Source: Tipula vernalis (lineage: Eukaryota; Arthropoda; Insecta; Diptera; Tipulidae). Taken from it: a stretch of 64,000 nt of DNA. Below, piece by piece: positions 1 to 11,257 of the stretch. Both the position numbers and the translations under genes were made by a program. Position 1 is the first letter of the stretch. Each line of letters opens with the position of its first letter. The stretch covers positions 55,366,333 through 55,430,332 of the forward strand of contig OY282560.1 in assembly GCA_958295665.1 (NCBI GenBank). The letters are read 5' to 3'. Under the pieces are notes generated by a model. That model did not search any database, was not told where the DNA came from, and saw nothing but the letters and a program-made list of their open reading frames with translations.

Positions 1-3000
1 TTTTATTGAAAATCAACTGTGCAATAGCCCACAGATTTTGAACGGCAAAAATCTAAAATGCTCCGATTACGTTGGTCAATGTCAATAGCTCTATCAATAG
101 GCTTCAGGATCTGTATTTATTTTGCCAACTTGCATTTGGATTGCTGGAATATTTCTAACCATTTAATAGAAAATTCGATTTTATTGAAAATCAACTGTGC
201 GCCCAAAGATTTTGAACGTCAAAAATCTAAAATGCTCCGATTACGTTGGTCAATAGCTTTATCAATAGGCTTCAGGATCTGTATTTATTTTGCCAACTTG
301 CATTTGGATTGCTGGAATATTTCTAACCATTTAATAGAAAATTCGATTTTATTGAAAATCAACTGTGCAATAGCCCACAGATTTTGAACGGCAAAAATCT
401 AAAATGCTCCGATTACGTTGGTCAATAGCTCTATCAATAGGCTCCAGGATCTGTATTTATTTTGCCAACTTGCATTTGGATTGCTGGAATATTTCTAACC
501 ATTTAATAGAAAATTCGATTTTATTGAAAATCAACTGTGCAATAGCCCACAGATTTTGAACGGCAAAAATCTAAAATGCTCCGATTACGTTAGTCAATAG
601 CTCTATCAATAGGCTTCAGGATCTGTATTTATTTTGCCAACTTGCATTTGGATTGCTGGAATATTTCTATTTTATTGAAAATCAACTGTGCAATAGCCCA
701 CAGATTTTGAACGGCAAAAATCTAAAATGCTCCGATTACGTTGGTCAATGTCAATAGCTCTATCAATAGGCTTCAGGATCTGTATTTATTTTGCCAACTT
801 GCATTTGGATTGCTGGAATATTTCTAATTATTTAATAGAAAATTCGATTTTATTGAAAATCAACTGTGCGCCCAAAGATTTTGAACGTCAAAAATCTAAA
901 ATGCTCCGATTACGTTGGTCAATAGCTTTATCAATAGGCTTCAGGATCTGTATTTATTTTGCCAACTTGCATTTGGATTGCTGGAATATTTCTAACCATT
1001 TAATAGAAAATTCGATTTTATTGAAAATCAACTGTGCAATAGCCAAAAGATTTTGAACGTCAAAAATCTAAAATGCTCCGATTACGTTGGTCAATAGCTC
1101 TATCAATAGGCTTCAGGATCTGTATTTATTTTGCCAACTTGCATTTGGATTGCTGGAATATTTTTAACCATTTAATAGAAAATTCGATTTTATTGAAAAT
1201 CAACTGTGCAATAGCCCACAGATTTTGAACGGCAAAAATCTAAAATGCTCCGATTACGTTGGTCAATGTCAATAGCTCTATCAATAGGCTTCAGGATCTG
1301 TATTTATTTTGCCAACTTGCATTTGGATTGCTGGAATATTTCTAACCATTTAATAGAAAATTCGATTTTATTGAAAATCAACTGTGCGCCCAAAGATTTT
1401 GAACGTCAAAAATCTAAAATGCTCCGATTACGTTGGTCAATAGCTTTATCAATAGGCTTCAGGATCTGTATTTATTTTGCCAACTTGCATTTGGATTGCT
1501 GGAATATTTCTAACCATTTAATAGAAAATTCGATTTTATTGAAAATCAACTGTGCAATAGCCCACAGATTTTGAACGGCAAAAATCTAAAATGCTCCGAT
1601 TACGTTGGTCAATAGCTCTATCAATAGGCTCCAGGATCTGTATTTATTTTGCCAACTTGCATTTGGATTGCTGGAATATTTCTAACCATTTAATAGAAAA
1701 TTCGATTTTATTGAAAATCAACTGTGCAATAGCCCACAGATTTTGAACGGCAAAAATCTAAAATGCTCCGATTACGTTAGTCAATAGCTCTATCAATAGG
1801 CTTCAGGATCTGTATTTATTTTGCCAACTTGCATTTGGATTGCTGGAATATTTCTATTTTATTGAAAATCAACTGTGCAATAGCCCACAGATTTTGAACG
1901 GCAAAAATCTAAAATGCTCCGATTACGTTGGTCAATGTCAATAGCTCTATCAATAGGCTTCAGGATCTGTATTTATTTTGCCAACTTGCATTTGGATTGC
2001 TGGAATATTTCTAACCATTTAATAGAAAATTCGATTTTATTGAAAATCAACTGTGCGCCCAAAGATTTTGAACGTCAAAAATCTAAAATGCTCCGATTAC
2101 GTTGGTCAATAGCTTTATCAATAGGCTTCAGGATCTGTATTTATTTTGCCAACTTGCATTTGGATTGCTGGAATATTTCTAACCATTTAATAGAAAATTC
2201 GATTTTATTGAAAATCAACTGTGCAATAGCCAAAAGATTTTGAACGTCAAAAATCTAAAATGCTCCGATTACGTTGGTCAATAGCTCTATCAATAGGCTT
2301 CAGGATCTGTATTTATTTTGCCAACTTGCATTTGGATTGCTGGAATATTTTTAACCATTTAATAGAAAATTCGATTTTATTGAAAATCAACTGTGCAATA
2401 GCCCACAGATTTTGAACGGCAAAAATCTAAAATGCTCCGATTACGTTGGTCAATGTCAATAGCTCTATCAATAGGCTTCAGGATCTGTATTTATTTTGCC
2501 AACTTGCATTTGGATTGCTGGAATATTTCTAACCATTTAATAGAAAATTCGATTTTATTGAAAATCAACTGTGCGCCCAAAGATTTTGAACGTCAAAAAT
2601 CTAAAATGCTCCGATTACGTTGGTCAATAGCTTTATCAATAGGCTTCAGGATCTGTATTTATTTTGCCAACTTGCATTTGGATTGCTGGAATATTTCTAA
2701 CCATTTAATAGAAAATTCGATTTTATTGAAAATCAACTGTGCAATAGCCAACAGATTTTGAACGGCAAAAATCTAAAATGCTCCGATTACGTTGGTCAAT
2801 AGCTCTATCAATAGGCTTCAGGATCTGTATTTATTTTGCCAACTTGCATTTGGATTGCTGGAATATTTCTAACCATTTAATAGAAAATTCGATTTTATTG
2901 AAAATCAACTGTGCAATAGCCCACAGATTTTGAACGGCAAAAATCTAAAATGCTCCGATTACGTTAGTCAATAGCTCTATCAATAGGCTTCAGGATCTGT

Positions 3001-6000
3001 ATTTATTTTGCCAACTTGCATTTGGATTGCTGGAATATTTCTATTTTATTGAAAATCAACTGTGCAATAGCCCACAGATTTTGAACGGCAAAAATCTAAA
3101 ATGCTCCGATTACGTTGGTCAATAGCTCTATCAATAGGCTTCAGGATCTGTATTTATTTTGCCATCTTGCATTTGGATTGCTGGAATATTTCTATTTTAT
3201 TGAAAATCAACTGTGCAATAGCCCACAGATTTAGAACGGCAAAAATCTAAAATGCTCCGATTACGTTGGTCAATAGCTCTATCAATAGGCTTCAGGATCT
3301 GTATTTATTTTGCCAACTTGCATTTGGATTGCTGGAATATTTCTAACCATTTAATAGAAAATTCGATTTTATTGAAAATCAACTGTGCAATAGCCCACAG
3401 ATTTTGAACGGCAAAAATCTAAAATGCTCCGATTACGTTGGTCAATAGCTCTATCAATAGGCTTCAGGATCTGTATTTATTTTGCCAACTTGCATTTGGA
3501 TTGCTGGAATATGTTTAACCATTTAATAGAAAATTCGATTTTATTGAAAATCAACTGTGCAATAGCCCACAGATTTTGAACGGCAAAAATCTAAAATGCT
3601 CCGATTACGTTGGTCAATAGCTATATCAATAGGCTTCAGGATCTGTATTTATTTTGCCAACTTGCATTTGGATTGCTGGAATATTTCTAATTATTTAATA
3701 GAAAATTCTATTTTATTGAAAATCAACTGTGCAATAGCCCACAGATTTTGAACGGCAAAAATCTAAAATGCTCCGAATACGTTGGTCAATGTCAATAGCT
3801 CTATCAATAGGCTTCAGGATCTGTATTTATTTTGCCAAGTTGCATTTGGATTGCTGGAATATTTCTAACCATTTAATATAAAATTCGATTTTATTGAAAA
3901 TCAAATGTACTAGCCCACAGATTTTGAACGGCAAAAATCTAAAATGCTCCGATTACGTTGGTTATAAGCTCTATCAATAGGCTTCAGGATCTGTATTTAT
4001 TTTGCCAACTTGCATTTGGATTGCTGGAATATTTCTAACCATTTAATATAAAATTCGATTTTATTGAAAATCAACTGTGCAATAGCCCACAGATTTTGAA
4101 AGGCTAAAATCTAAAATGATCCGATTACGTTGGTCAATAGCTCTATCAATAGGCTTCCGGATCTGTATTTATTTTGCCAACTTGCATTTGGATTGCTGGA
4201 ATATTTTTAACCATTTAATAGAAAATTCGATTTTATTGAAAATCAACTGTGCAATAGCCCACAGATTTTGAACGGCAAAAATCTAAAATGCTCCGATTAC
4301 GTTGGTCAATGTCAATAGCTCTATCAATAGGCTTCAGGATCTGTATTTATTTTGCCAACTTGCATTTGGATTGCTGGAATATTTCTAACTATTTAATAGA
4401 AAACTCGATTTTATTGAAAATCAACTGTGCAATAGCCCACAGATTTTGAACGGCTAAAATCTAAAATGATCCGATTACGTTGGTCAATAGCTCTATCAAT
4501 AGGCTTCCGGATCTGTATTTATTTTGCCAACTTGCATTTGGATTGCTGGAATATGTTTAACCATTTAATAGAAAATTCGATTTTATTGAAAATCAACTGT
4601 GCGCCCAAAGATTTTGAACGGCAAAAATCTAAAATGCTCCGATTACGTTGGTCAATGTCAATAGCTCTATCAATAGGCTTCAGGATCTGTATTTATTTTG
4701 CCAACTTGCATTTGGATTGCTGGAATATTTCTAATTATTTAATAGAAAATTCGATTTTATTGAAAATCAACTGTGCAATAGCCCACAGATTTTGAACGGC
4801 AAAAATCTAAAATGCTCCGATTACGTTGGTCAATGTCAATAGCTCTATCAATAGGCTTCAGGATCTGTATTTATTTTGCCAACTTGCATTTGGATTGCTG
4901 GAATATTTCTAACCATTTAATAGAAAATTCGATTTTATTGAAAATCAACTGTGCAATAGCCCACAGATTTTGAACGGCAAAAATCTAAAATGCTCCGATT
5001 ACGTTGGTCAATGTCAATAGCTCTATCAATAGGCTTCAGGATCTGTATTTATTTTGCCAACTTGCATTTGGATTGCTGGAATATTTCTAACCATTTAATA
5101 GAAAATTCGATTTTATTGAAAATCAACTGTGCGCCCAAAGATTTTGAACGGCAAAAATCTAAAATGCTCCGATTACGTTGGTCAATAGCTTTATCAATAG
5201 GCTTCAGGATCTGTATTTATTTTGCCAACTTGCATTTGGATTGCTGGAATATTTCTAACCATTTAATAGAAAATTCGATTTTATTGAAAATCAACTGTGC
5301 AATAGCCCACAGATTTTGAACGGCAAAAATCTAAAATGCTCCGATTACGTTGGTCAATAGCTCTATCAATAGGCTTCAGGATCTGTATTTATTTTGCCAA
5401 CTTGCATTTGGATTGCTGGAATATTTCTAACCATTTAATAGAAAATTTGATTTTATTGAAAATCAACTGTGCAATAGCCCACAGATTTTGAACGGCAAAA
5501 ATCTAAAATGCTCCGATTACGTTGGTCAATAGCTCTATCAATAGGCTTCAGGATCTGTATTTATTTTGCCATCTTGCATTTGGATTGCTGGAATATTTCT
5601 ATTTTATTGAAAATCAACTGTGCAATAGCCCACAGATTTTGAACGGCAAAAATCTAAAATGCTCCGATTACGTTGGTCAATAGCTCTATCAATAGGCTTC
5701 AGGATCTGTATTTATTTTGCCAACTTGCATTTGGATTGCTGGAATATTTCTATTTTATTGAAAATCAACTGTAATAGCCCACAGATTTTGAACGGCAAAA
5801 ATCTAAAATGCTCCGATTACGTTGGTCAATAGCTCTATCAATAGGCTTCAGGATCTGTATTTATTTTGCCAACTTGCATTTGGATTGCTGGAATATTTCT
5901 AACCATTTAATAGAAAATTCGATTTTATTGAAAATCAACTGTGCAATAGCCCACAGATTTTGAACGGCAAAAATCTAAAATGCTCCGATTACGTTGGTCA

Positions 6001-7119
6001 ATAGCTCTATCAATAGGATTCAGAATCTGTATTTATTTTGCCAACTTGCATTTGGATTGCTGGAATATTTCTATTTTATTGAAAATCAACTGTGCAATAG
6101 CCCACAGATTTTGAACGGCAAAAATTTAAAATGCTCCGATTACGTTGGTCAATAGCTCTATCAATAGGCTTCAGGATCTGTATTTATTTTGCCAACTTGC
6201 ATTTGGATTGCTGGAATATTTCTAACCATTTAATAGAAAATTCGATTTTATTGAAAATCAACTGTGCAATAGCCCACAGATTTTGAACGGCAAAAATCTA
6301 AAATGCTCCGATTACGTTGGTCAATAGCTCTATCAATAGGCTTCAGGATCTGTATTTATTTTGCCAACTTGCATTTGGATTGCTGGAATATTTCTATTTT
6401 ATTGAAAATCAACTCTGCAATAGCCCACAGATTTTGAACGGCAAAAATCTAAAATGCTCCGATTACGTTGGTCAATAGCTCTATCAATAGGTTTCAGGAT
6501 CTGTATTTATTTTGCCAACTTGCATTTGGATTGCTGGAATATTTCTATTTTATTGAAAATGCTCCGATTACGTTGGTCAATAGCTCTATCAATAGGCTTC
6601 AGGATCTGTATTTATTTTGCCAACTTGCATTTGGATTGCTGGAATATTTCTAACCATTTAATAGAAAATTCGATTTTATTCAAAATCAACTGTGCAATAG
6701 CCCACAGATTTTGAACGGCAAAAATCTAAAATGCTCCGATTACGTTGGTCAACAGCTCTATCAATAGGCTTCAGGATCTGTATTTATTTTGCCAACTTGC
6801 ATTTGGATTGCTGGAATATTTCTAACCATTTAATAGAAAATTCGATTTTATTGAAAATCAACTGTGCAACAGCCCACAGATTTTGAACGGCAAAAATCTA
6901 AAATGCTCCGATTACGTTGGTCAATAGCTCTATCAATAGGCTTCAGGATCTGTATTTATTTTGCCAACTTGCATTTGGATTGCTGGAATATTTCTAACCA
7001 TTTAATAGAAAATTCGATTTTATTGAAAATCAACTGTGCAATAGCCCACAGATTTTGAACGGCAAAAATCTAAAATGCTCCGATTACGTTGGTCAATAGT
7101 TATATGAATAGGCTTCAGG
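1..7119. repeat. Satellite array, ~172-bp monomer, about 43 copies
   Basis: Tandem head-to-tail monomers, each recognisable by 'atgctccgattacgttggtc', start at 58, 232, 404, 576, 727, 901, 1073, 1245 and so on to 7075. Usual length is 172 bp. Variants are 178 bp (duplicated 'gtcaat'), 174 bp (that duplication plus a 4-bp shorter 'gcgcccaaag' form), 151 bp (lacking 21 bp, 'aaccatttaatagaaaattcg') and one 105-bp monomer at 6454. The first bases of the window are already inside a monomer, so the array extends further left. The right end passes directly into BEL integrase sequence. Short open frames inside (about 109 codons, repeated) are by-products of the monomer lacking stops in one frame, not genes. 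Confidence 0.97.
58..3118. repeat. Higher-order repeat, 1187-bp unit of seven monomers
   Basis: Monomer lengths run 174-172-172-151-174-172-172 from 58 to 1244, and the same order recurs from 1245 to 2431. A third copy starts at 2432 (174-172-172-151) and loses register after about 3101. Position-specific variants recur 1187 bp apart, for example 'ggctccagg' near 441 and 1628, and the 'gttagtc' monomers at 576 and 1763. The third copy lacks the 'ggctccagg' variant, so copies 1 and 2 are closest. Rightward of 3118 the monomers are more heterogeneous and show no such register. Confidence 0.9.
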
Positions 7120-7986
7120 CTTTACATGCAAAACATTTGCATCAGGGGCCATCACTACTTGTGTCACTATCCCGCCAGATATATTGGGTTATGGGAGTAC
7201 GTCGCCTAGTTCGAACTGTATGCCGTAAATGCGTCATATGTTTCGGGTATTCACCGCACACCTCAACCCAACTAATGGGTAACTTACCCAAGTCAAAGTG
7301 TTAATTTTTCCCGTCCATACTGCAGAACCGGTGTGGATTACGCCGGACTCATTATGTTATCATCTAAACGAGGCAGAGGATCCAAACTAATCAAAGGGTA
7401 CATAGTAATTTTTTTGTGTTTATGTACAAAGGCACTACACATTGAGGTGGCTGGTGACATGACGACAACTACATTTATGGGTGCTTTATGGAGGTTCACA
7501 TCACGAAGGGGAGTACCCAAAAAAGGTTTTTCCGATAATGGTTCTAATTTCCGCGGAGCTAATCACTTGTTAACTGATCTTTACAGAATATTCCAAACCG
7601 ATGAGCATAAGAATGCTGTACATCAATACGTAACCGAATATCAAATTAAGTGGTCATTCATTCCTCCGCTTGCACCGAATTTTGGCGGAATTTGGGAAAG
7701 AGCAGTCCGATCCATCAAGACGCACTTGGTAAAAGTTGTGGGTAACTCACATCTAATTTATGAAGAGATGGCTACGGTGTTAGCCCAAATTGAATGCATA
7801 TTAAACTCAAGGCCGCTATGTCTCATAAACAATGAAGATCCCACTAATATAGATACACTCAAGCCAGCACATTTTTTAATACTCACAGCACCATCAATTG
7901 TACCTGATGAGAATTATACCGATATTGCCATTTCGAGACTATCACGTTGGCAGCTCGTTCAACAAAAATGTTCTGAATTCGATTAA
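7089..7986 (+). pseudogene. BEL/Pao integrase fragment
   Basis: First part (7089-7304) reads as the zinc-binding N-terminus of a BEL/Pao integrase: a histidine pair (AKHLHQG), then CRKCVICF, then TQLMGNLP. After a frameshift near 7300 the core runs from about 7330 to 7986, with VDYAG (first catalytic Asp), FSDNGSNF (second Asp) and GIWERAVRS (Glu), followed by LNSRPL and TPAHFL-like blocks. It stops in the middle of the RWQLVQQ block, so the C-terminus, the 3' LTR and everything upstream of the zinc-binding domain (RT, RNase H, protease, gag) are missing. The DDE triad is intact. The left edge grades into the satellite: the first codons lie in the last, chimeric monomer. Confidence 0.9.
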
Positions 7987-8770
7987 CTTACGTTTTATAA
8001 TATGTCTGTGAATTGCTTAAAATCATTTGCAAAAGCTGAAAAATGAACGCCTCACTATAAGTGAAAATCCGGTCCGGTACTAATATTTACTATTGGAGAG
8101 GAAAATGTTCATTAATTCACACCTGTTTACAATACAACTAAAGCTAAAAACATAATTTTTGCATAATTTATCGTTTATTTCACTATGCATATAAATCATA
8201 ACCAAACAATTAAAAATTGTAAACGAATCGAATAAAAATTCATGTAAAATACCTGATTTCAAGGTATTCTCTACATACGTTAATTATTCAAGTAAAAAAA
8301 TGCAAAACAAAAAAGTCAAACATAAATTCTATTAGTCTTAATCAATTTTCTCTCAATTACATGTAAAAATCGTGAAAATTGTAAAAATGGCTTACGGGAA
8401 ATTCTATTGAATTCTATTAATTTATTATACCAGACCTGTAAAAATAAAAAAAATAAAAGCAAAAAATAATAAAATTATTGGAAAACAAATTGAAAATAAA
8501 AAAAGGAGGCAGAGAGCGCGCATAATAAAATGAAAAACCAATTCGCGCGGTTGGAATATAATCTAGTTCCACACCGCTGTATACAACAACAACGATATGA
8601 ATATATCAAGTGTTAATAATATGCCAGAAGGGTTATCAGTAGGTGTTTGCATTTTTTATTTTTGTAAATATTTTTGTTGATTAAAAAAAAAAAAAACAAG
8701 CAAGGGTACTTTTACACATCGCACGATTAAAACAAAACATACCAATTCATCAAAATGAAACCTCTTAAAA
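7987..8770. other. AT-rich non-coding DNA
   Basis: Follows the broken end of the BEL integrase. Rich in A and T runs, with many stops in all frames. Short A-rich stretches lie near 8440-8510 and 8685. No terminal repeat or RNA gene is visible. Confidence 0.6.
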
Positions 8771-8943
8771 TTATGTTTTTATTGTTGTCGTATTTCTATC
8801 TGGTGTAATATTATCCAATTTCATGTATATACCATCAGTCGGAAAATTTACACGAAAACTATTTGGTGGACAGGGGGCATAACGACACATTAAACAATGT
8901 TGTAGATCGGATGCACCTTCACCGATATGGTTAATATGAATGG
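8771..8943 (-). CDS. Possible terminal coding exon of an unknown host gene
   Basis: On the minus strand a good 3' splice acceptor, tttgctgttgcag, lies at 8944-8956 and is followed by an open frame of about 57 codons ending in TAA at 8771. The translation has a balanced composition, unlike the AT-rich surroundings, and four closely spaced cysteines (HCLMCRYAPCPPN). The upstream part, HINHIGEGASDLQ, also looks protein-like. I do not recognise the family. Donor-like GT dinucleotides near 8835-8850 mean the exon could end earlier. No partner exon was found in the window, so this could be a chance frame or part of an unrecognised transposon. Confidence 0.28.
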
Positions 8944-9924
8944 CTGCAACAGCAAATATGTTAGACGTAGACTGTGTGCACAATGTATAATATATTTATA
9001 CATGTGAATACAATTGAGTGGTAATATGTACAAAATGTAACATTAGATTTTACATAACAAAGTGTGAAAAAAATTTAATATGTACAACACAACAAAAAAA
9101 TAAAAAAAAATTGGGTATCAAACTAAATAATATTTAACATGAAGAAGAGGAATCACTATCAATGCAAATTGGAAACAAAAAGCAGCAACAACAATTTTGT
9201 GAAAATACCTTTTAAGAAAAATTTGTTTATTTTTGCATGATAAGCTGAAAAAGACATAAAATATTACAAAACCGAATACATAATAAAAAAAAAAAGAATA
9301 AACCAAATTTGGATTTATGTAAAATACAAAAAACGACAACAACAATCAATTTTTGTATGTATGTACATATTCGTTGCGTTTTGCATATTATAAAATACAA
9401 AACTCTTTCATAAAATGTACATTTATGTTACAAATCCAGACGAATGTTTTTTGAATATAAATCGGAGTTCAATTTATTTTTGTTACAATAAATTATTGAT
9501 GACTACAAGTAAATATATAGGTAAGAAGGAATTAGTTACATTTATTTTCAAAAAATATTAATTTCCGTTACTGATACCAATTTGAAACCAGCGCGTAACT
9601 AATAAGTAACTAGTGGCGTATTTTTGCACGAAACTTATCCACACCATTTTTCAATACCCACGGTTTTCGAAAATCATAATATACCTAACCAGTTTTTAAC
9701 ATGCTTGTAACTTGTCTGAAACTTAAGTGCAACCATTTTGAAACCTCTCTGAAAAAGTAAATGCTCTCTCAGTCTGAAGACTTTTGATTAATTTACAGCC
9801 AGGAATATGTTAGTGGAGCCATATGGAAACTATTAATTTATTAGTTACCAATAAGGATTTCATCCATAAACAAATATTTAGGCAAACCTAGAACAGATAA
9901 CGTTTGACTATTTTGATGCAAAAT
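8944..9924. other. AT-rich non-coding DNA
   Basis: Poly-A and poly-T rich, with 'caacaac' runs near 9186 and 9340 and no convincing open frame. A 75-codon frame on the minus strand is only Phe/Tyr-rich low complexity. Its right edge is the 3' LTR of the Gypsy element. Confidence 0.6.
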
Positions 9925-10145
9925 TGTTGTGGTTGTTGTTCAAATTAACACGCTTTTAATTAACACTCACAATATAACTTTATTAATATATATAATTTCT
10001 AATTACATTTACTTTATTTTAACCGCACTGTATGACAGCCAACAACACAGTATATCGTACCAAAAATGTGTGTTGTCAGAACCGAGAACTAACTCATGGT
10101 TGTACAATGAAATATTATACATATATTATATTCAGGGTTGCAACA
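9925..10145 (-). mobile_element. 3' LTR (221 bp) of Mag-like Gypsy element
   Basis: On the minus strand the pol stop is followed by a purine tract (TTAGGGGGAGA) and then TGTTGCAACC..., which runs 221 bp to ...CAACA. The ends form the short inverted pair TGTTG/CAACA expected of an LTR. AATAAA motifs lie inside on the minus strand. No 5' copy remains, because the element is cut in gag at about 13745. The target duplication cannot be checked for that reason. Confidence 0.8.
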
Positions 10146-10152
10146 TCTCCCC

Positions 10153-11257
10153 CTAATAAAGTTGATATGGCTCCAGGTATCGAGGAATGATGTTATCCCG
10201 TGTAGAACGTCTTAACTCGGTTGGAAGTGATGGAGATGGAACTTGTTCCTCGTTGGGAACTGATGAAATTTGTTGTTGCTGTTGTGGACTTAGATGAGGT
10301 ACTTCAAAGTCATCCAGTAATATCTGAAGAGGTATTGTATCCTGTGCTGGTGAGAACGGTCGATGTGACGATCTTGATATTAAATTATTACCATGCGATC
10401 TGATAATTTTGTTGCCATCATCAAGAATAATTTTGTACATGACACGTGGTATGACACGTGTTGGAATGAATTTATCCGGGAAACCATTCAAAATTATTGT
10501 TTTTATAAACCTTGGCTTGCACCAAGTCTCCAACTTTGTAATGCTTTGGTTTAGTTCCGTGCTTTTTGTTGAACTGTTCATTCATCGAATTATTCCGATG
10601 ATCTGCTGTGTGAGGTTGCTGACTTGGTAGTAGTAGGTCCAGAGTTGTTCTGATTTTGCGGTTGAACATAATCTCGGCTGGAGACAATCCAGAAGGTGTA
10701 TTCGGATTTGGTGTAGTACGATAATTTGATAAGAAAATTTGTAGTGTTTCCTCTATTGACTGTCCTTCCCCTTGAATTTTCTTCAACGCCCTTTTCAGCG
10801 TATCGACGAACCTTTCCGCCTGCCCATTTGATTGCGGATGGTATGAGGCACAACGGAGATGCTGTATGCCGTTCCGCTCACACATTAGTTGAAATTTCGC
10901 GGAAACGAACTGTGTTCCGTTGTCTGAGACGATGAGTTGTGGTGATCCAAAACGAGCCAAACTTTCTTTAATGATAGCTACCGTTTCACATTGCCAAGTT
11001 GCCTTGATTATCATCGAATGCGTGATTGGCAAATGACTGACTGTATCTACCTGTGAATTGCGCAGATCAACTTCCAACTGAAGCGATGCTATTACGTAGT
11101 CCTCGTCCGGTTTCAATTGTGCACTTATTAAACGTGAGAGAATATCGGCGTAGCCGAATTTATCCGTCGAGACGTACTCAATGTTGAAATCATATAGGTG
11201 TAAGGTACATGCCCACCTTTGAAGTCTATTCGCAGTGTAGATAGGAATTCCCTTCTT
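10153..11257 (-). pseudogene. Gypsy integrase with internal deletion, and C-terminal domain
   Basis: Continues in the RT/RNase H frame. It begins with the RNase H to integrase linker (YADILSRL, then EDYVIASLQL), but jumps from THSMIIKAT directly to IIKESLARFGSPQLIVSDNG. The HHCC zinc-binding region and the first catalytic Asp have therefore been deleted. The second Asp (VSDNGTQF) and Glu (NGQAERFV) remain, followed by the conserved YRTTPNPNTPSGLSPAE block. After WFPG near 10472 the frame shifts, and the C-terminal IPRVMYKIILDDG...RSHGNNL segment runs in another frame to a stop at 10153. The tail is Pro/Gln/Ser rich, with a QQQQQ run. Confidence 0.88.

Noticed and set aside
58..7058. Repeated ~109-codon frames (MLRLRWS...) in the satellite as a gene family
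   Set aside because: They follow the monomer period, appear only because one frame lacks stops, and are broken by the 151-bp variants. No codon-level constraint is visible: the 21-bp and 6-bp indels fall anywhere.
1..7119. CRISPR-like array
   Set aside because: Monomers are contiguous with no unique spacers, and the context is eukaryotic.
9118..9345. Membrane protein (Phe/Tyr-rich minus-strand frame)
   Set aside because: AT-rich low-complexity DNA gives hydrophobic frames; no motif or start context.
9929..10156. 75-codon plus-strand frame
   Set aside because: Lies within the 221-bp LTR of the Gypsy element.
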